Below are positions 5,937 through 8,357 of a DNA stretch of 8,357 nucleotides, one piece after another. The translations under genes were made by a program, and so were the position numbers. A model generated the notes under the pieces. It did no database searches and was not told where the DNA came from. It saw only the letters and a program-made list of their open reading frames with translations. Every line of letters begins with the position of its first letter. The first letter of the stretch is position 1. The stretch comes from Burkholderiaceae bacterium. Lineage in GTDB: Bacteria; Pseudomonadota; Gammaproteobacteria; Burkholderiales; Burkholderiaceae_F. The stretch is taken from positions 1-8,357 of the forward strand of contig JACCYC010000375.1 in NCBI GenBank assembly GCA_013696665.1, in the 5' to 3' direction.

Positions 5937-6662
5937 ATGAACCTGCAGCGCTCGGAGGCCCATGTTTGGCGGGTTGACCTCAGTCCTCGCTCGGATGGTC
6001 CAGAGCACGCCATTCTTTCGCCTGCCGAAAGTGCTCGGAGCGACAAGTTTGTGCGTATTTCTGATCGAGACCATTACATTCGCTCGCACGTTGCGCTTCG
6101 AAAAATTCTTGCGATTTACGTTGAGTGCAACCCTGCCCGTATCGAAATGGAAGTCAGTTCGGAAGGCAAGCCCCGCTTGGCTGGAACGGCGCTGCGATTC
6201 AATCTGAGCCATTCCGCACACCGGGCCCTGGTCGCGGTTACCTGTGACGGTGAGATCGGCGTAGATGTCGAAGAACGCAGGGAAGTCCGTGACTACATGA
6301 ACCTCGCACAACAATTTTGTTCGCTGTCCGAGTTTCAGCGATTGCAACAGAAACCGGCAGCCCATCAACCGCTCGCGTTCCTGACCTGCTGGACACGCAA
6401 GGAAGCGCTGTTGAAGGCGACCGGCGCTGGATTACGAAATTTGGACCAGGCGGAGGTGGGTATCGACTCCGACTGCAGCATTGTGCAAACGTGGCACCGC
6501 AACAGCACAATCGAATTTCAAGTGCAGACACTTTTGCATTGGCCAACGGACGTAGTCTCGGTTGCCGCACCGCGCACGACATCGCGCATGCGCTTTATCA
6601 ACTGTTCATGGAACTCTGTAACTGAGGGTGTTAGCGGCAGTGCCGCCGACTGGCCACGATGA
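5937..6662 (+). CDS. Sfp-type 4'-phosphopantetheinyl transferase
   Basis: The 241-residue enzyme transfers the phosphopantetheine arm of coenzyme A to a conserved serine of carrier proteins of fatty acid, polyketide or non-ribosomal peptide synthesis. Family motifs in order: SEGKPRL at 75-81; FNLSHS at 88-93; IGVDVEE at 107-113, supplying the Mg-binding pair Asp110 and Glu112; and FLTCWTRKEALLKATGAGL at 148-166, with the third acidic ligand Glu156 and Lys155/Lys160. Its length suits the roughly 230-residue Sfp group, not the small AcpS group. The ATG has GAGG about 10 bp upstream. The last 25 or so residues show no conserved features. The gene stands alone between uvrB and tyrB with no carrier protein, polyketide synthase or peptide synthetase in the window, so its target is unknown; it could be the organism's general-purpose transferase. 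Confidence 0.93.
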   Translation: MNLQRSEAHVWRVDLSPRSDGPEHAILSPAESARSDKFVRISDRDHYIRSHVALRKILAIYVECNPARIEMEVSSEGKPRLAGTALRFNLSHSAHRALVAVTCDGEIGVDVEERREVRDYMNLAQQFCSLSEFQRLQQKPAAHQPLAFLTCWTRKEALLKATGAGLRNLDQAEVGIDSDCSIVQTWHRNSTIEFQVQTLLHWPTDVVSVAAPRTTSRMRFINCSWNSVTEGVSGSAADWPR

Positions 6663-6832
6663 GGCTGCCGCGCGAGGCCGTTTCGATGAGCGAAGCCCTG
6701 CGCTGATGGTCCGACGTGTTCGGGCGCGCGGTCAGAAACCGGGTCTCTCCAAGGCCGCACCCGCGTGCGACGCGATCGGGGCTAACTCTTGATTTATAGT
6801 GGAAACGCGCGCGATAAATTTTTGGAAATTTG
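6663..6832 (+). promoter_or_regulatory. Spacer upstream of tyrB with a candidate -10 box
   Basis: The 170 bp between the transferase stop and the aminotransferase start contain no gene that I can support. The first two thirds are GC-rich; the last 45 bp turn AT-rich. TATAGT at 6795-6800 is a good -10 candidate, but no recognisable -35 hexamer lies 16-18 bp upstream. GGA at 6825-6827 is the probable, weak ribosome binding site. No terminator hairpin with a T-run follows the transferase gene. Confidence 0.35.
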
Positions 6833-8050
6833 ATGTCAATTTCGCTTTTTTCCGGCATCCAAATGGCGCCGCGAGACCCGACGCTGGGACCTACGGAGGC
6901 CTTCAATCAGGATCCGAGCCCGGAAAAGGTGAATCTCGGAGTTGGGGTTTATCTCACCGATGAAGGTCGAATACCGGTCCTAAAGGCGGTTGCCGACGCT
7001 GAGCGGCGCTTGCTTGCGGCCACTGCCCCGCGGGGGTACTTACCGATCGACGGCATTGCGGCGTACGACACAGCCGTACAAAAACTATTGCTCGGAGAGT
7101 CGTCCCCGCTGATTGAGGCAGGATGTGCCATCACGGCGCAATCGCTCGGAGGCACGGGTGCGCTGAAGATCGGCGCGGATTTGCTTAAGAAAGTTTTGCC
7201 TCGCGCCAGTGTCGCGATAAGTGATCCGACCTGGGACAACCATCGCGGGGTATTTGAAAGCGCTGGATTTCCCGTCGTCGCATACCCGTACTACGACTCG
7301 GCCACGCGCGGTGTTCGATTTGAAGCGATGGTGGCCTTTCTAAACGCCCAAGCGCCCGGAACGATCATCGTTTTGCACGCGTGTTGCCACAACCCGACCG
7401 GTGTTGATCTGACAGCAGACCAATGGGAGTCGCTGCTTGTCGTGCTACGCGAGCGGGCGTTGGTGCCTTTCCTCGACATTGCCTATCAAGGCTTTGCCGC
7501 CGGCATCGAAGAGGACGGCGCAATCGTCCGCAAGTTTGCGGAGTCCGGGATGCCGGTGCTGATCGCCAGCTCCTTTTCAAAGAGTTTTTCCCTGTACGGC
7601 GAGAGAGTGGGCGCATTGACCATCATTGACTCGAACCGGGAAGAATCCACGCGGGTTTTGAGTCAGTTGAAGCGCGTAATTCGCGCCAATTATTCAACAC
7701 CGCCTACCCACGGCGGATCGTTAGTGTCTATCGTGCTGACAACGCCGGCTCTGCGGGACTCTTGGCTCCAGGAGCTCACTGAGATGCGCGAACGCATCAA
7801 GCGGATGCGTGTCTCGCTGGTGGAACGCTTGCGGGCTCATGACGCCAATCGTGATTTCTCGTTCGTGCTGCGACAGACCGGAATGTTTTCGTACAGCGGG
7901 CTGACGGAGAACCAAGTTGACCGTCTGCGTGAAGACTTTCACATCTATGCGGTGAACACCGGACGCATTTGCGTGGCCGCGCTGAACAGCAAAAATGTCG
8001 ACTACGTTGCTAAGGCGATTACGTCGGTGCTTGACGACGCTCCACTATAA
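6833..8050 (+). CDS. tyrB: Aromatic/aspartate aminotransferase, class I (TyrB-like)
   Basis: The 405-residue pyridoxal-phosphate enzyme exchanges amino groups between aromatic or acidic amino acids and 2-oxo acids; TyrB catalyses the last step of tyrosine and phenylalanine synthesis. The N-terminus (LFSGIQMAPRDPTLG, then KVNLGVGVYLTDEG) is that of the aspartate/tyrosine aminotransferase subgroup. Counting from the ATG, cofactor and substrate residues are in place: Trp134 (DPTWDNH), Asn187 in HNPTG, Asp215 and Tyr218 (FLDIAYQGF), Schiff-base Lys250 in SSFSKSFSLYGERVG, Arg258, and substrate-carboxylate Arg378 in NTGRI. TyrB and AspC cannot be separated reliably by eye; tyrB is preferred from length and its position divergent to uvrB. 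A TTG directly before the ATG (6830) is an alternative start. The stop codon lies 14 bp before tRNA-Asn. Confidence 0.93.
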   Translation: MSISLFSGIQMAPRDPTLGPTEAFNQDPSPEKVNLGVGVYLTDEGRIPVLKAVADAERRLLAATAPRGYLPIDGIAAYDTAVQKLLLGESSPLIEAGCAITAQSLGGTGALKIGADLLKKVLPRASVAISDPTWDNHRGVFESAGFPVVAYPYYDSATRGVRFEAMVAFLNAQAPGTIIVLHACCHNPTGVDLTADQWESLLVVLRERALVPFLDIAYQGFAAGIEEDGAIVRKFAESGMPVLIASSFSKSFSLYGERVGALTIIDSNREESTRVLSQLKRVIRANYSTPPTHGGSLVSIVLTTPALRDSWLQELTEMRERIKRMRVSLVERLRAHDANRDFSFVLRQTGMFSYSGLTENQVDRLREDFHIYAVNTGRICVAALNSKNVDYVAKAITSVLDDAPL

Positions 8051-8051
8051 T
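8046..8051 (+). promoter_or_regulatory. Consensus -10 box for tRNA-Asn, overlapping the tyrB stop codon
   Basis: A perfect TATAAT spans the last codon and stop of tyrB plus one base. It ends 13 bp before the mature 5' end of the tRNA, which would place initiation around 8057-8060, a few bases upstream of the tRNA, as expected for a tRNA promoter. At 16-18 bp spacing the -35 region (about 8022-8029) has no match to TTGACA. A TTGACG at 8031-8036 is only 9 bp away and too close. Confidence 0.5.
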
Positions 8052-8064
8052 CAGACCTCCGCAT

Positions 8065-8140
8065 TCCTCGATAGCTCAGTTGGTAGAGCGACGGACTGTT
8101 AATCCGCAGGTCCCAGGTTCGAGCCCTGGTCGAGGAGCCT
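8065..8140 (+). tRNA. tRNA-Asn (anticodon GTT)
   Basis: The cloverleaf folds fully. The acceptor stem is TCCTCGA (8065-8071) with TCGAGGA (8130-8136). The D stem is GCTC/GAGC (8074-8077 and 8086-8089). The anticodon stem ACGGA/TCCGC carries loop CTGTTAA, with anticodon GTT at 8098-8100. The T stem is CCAGG/CCTGG (8113-8117 and 8125-8129) with loop TTCGAGC. The discriminator is G8137, as expected for tRNA-Asn. The outer anticodon-stem pair is an A-C mismatch (8091 and 8107). The 3' end reads CCT, so the terminal A of CCA is not encoded and must be added after transcription. The gene lies 14 bp after tyrB. Confidence 0.98.
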
Positions 8141-8185
8141 ACTCTCTGTATTCACCTTCGGCATGGCGCTCCACATGCTCGTCAG

Positions 8186-8357
8186 ATGAGCAGTTCTGTC
8201 TGTCGGTTCTGCGCGGCGCCGCTGCGCACGACTTTCGTCGACCTCGGCATGTCGCCGTTGTGCCAGACGCACATCCGCGCGGACCAGTTGAATGAAGCGG
8301 AGTCGTTCTATCCGCTTCATGCCTTCGTATGCGATAAGTGTTTTCTGGTGCAACTGC
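8186..8357 (+). CDS. Class I SAM-dependent methyltransferase with N-terminal zinc-binding domain, 5' fragment
   Basis: Fifty-seven codons are visible before the right edge cuts the gene. The peptide starts MSSSVCRFCAAPL, continues TTFVDLGMSPLCQTHI and ends FYPLHAFVCDKCFLVQL. The two Cys pairs (CRFC at 6-9 and CDKC at 49-52), the DLGMSPL motif and the YPL...VC..C.LVQL ending match the putative zinc-binding domain that precedes the SAM-binding domain in sugar C-methyltransferases such as TylC3, NovU and EvaC. The catalytic domain lies outside the window. The ATG at 8186 is the first start codon in this frame after the tRNA; its ribosome binding site is weak. Placement after a tRNA, and the link of this family to deoxysugar or surface-polysaccharide synthesis, suggest that such a cluster may follow, which is inference. 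Confidence 0.85.
   Translation, partial: MSSSVCRFCAAPLRTTFVDLGMSPLCQTHIRADQLNEAESFYPLHAFVCDKCFLVQL

Noticed and set aside
8099..8353. Minus-strand open frame overlapping tRNA-Asn and the right edge
   Set aside because: It runs through the tRNA and antisense to the methyltransferase fragment, whose zinc-binding motifs are clear.
1..8357. CRISPR arrays, insertion sequences, integrases, toxin-antitoxin or defence genes
   Set aside because: I looked for repeat arrays, transposase or recombinase motifs and small paired genes and saw none; all long reading frames are explained by the listed genes or their shadows.

Overview
The window (8,357 bp, moderately GC-rich) looks like ordinary chromosomal DNA of a proteobacterium, most likely a betaproteobacterium. 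Two things suggest this. The block aromatic aminotransferase / uvrB / low-molecular-weight tyrosine phosphatase, with the aminotransferase divergent from uvrB, is an arrangement I recall from Burkholderiales. The tRNA-Asn also has a betaproteobacterial look. Both are from memory; no database search was possible.

Layout, left to right. (1) A storage-polymer module: the 5' end of an NAD(P)-binding short-chain dehydrogenase/reductase (minus, cut by the window edge) is divergent from a polyhydroxyalkanoate granule-associated protein (phasin, plus). A TetR-family regulator (plus) and a TPR-type helical-repeat protein (plus) follow. A perfect 26-bp inverted repeat lies between the phasin and the regulator. 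(2) A convergent DUF924 gene (minus) whose 3' end is 3 bp from that of the TPR gene. (3) A minus-strand run of uvrB then a low-molecular-weight protein-tyrosine phosphatase, closed by a strong intrinsic terminator that falls inside the short leader of the DUF924 gene. (4) An AT-rich divergent promoter region between uvrB and an Sfp-type 4'-phosphopantetheinyl transferase (plus). (5) An aromatic/aspartate aminotransferase (tyrB-like, plus), then tRNA-Asn(GTT) only 14 bp after its stop codon, with a perfect TATAAT overlapping that stop. (6) The first 57 codons of a methyltransferase with an N-terminal zinc-binding domain of the sugar C-methyltransferase type, cut by the right edge.

How the genes fit together: the left module plausibly serves polyhydroxyalkanoate granule organisation and its control. 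UvrB is nucleotide-excision repair, TyrB is amino-acid metabolism, and the phosphopantetheinyl transferase activates carrier proteins that are not encoded here. No mobile element, CRISPR array, defence system or clearly new multi-gene system was seen. The most useful leads are regulatory (the palindrome, the terminator in the DUF924 leader, the tRNA promoter inside tyrB) and two poorly characterised proteins (the TPR protein and the phasin with a short basic tail).
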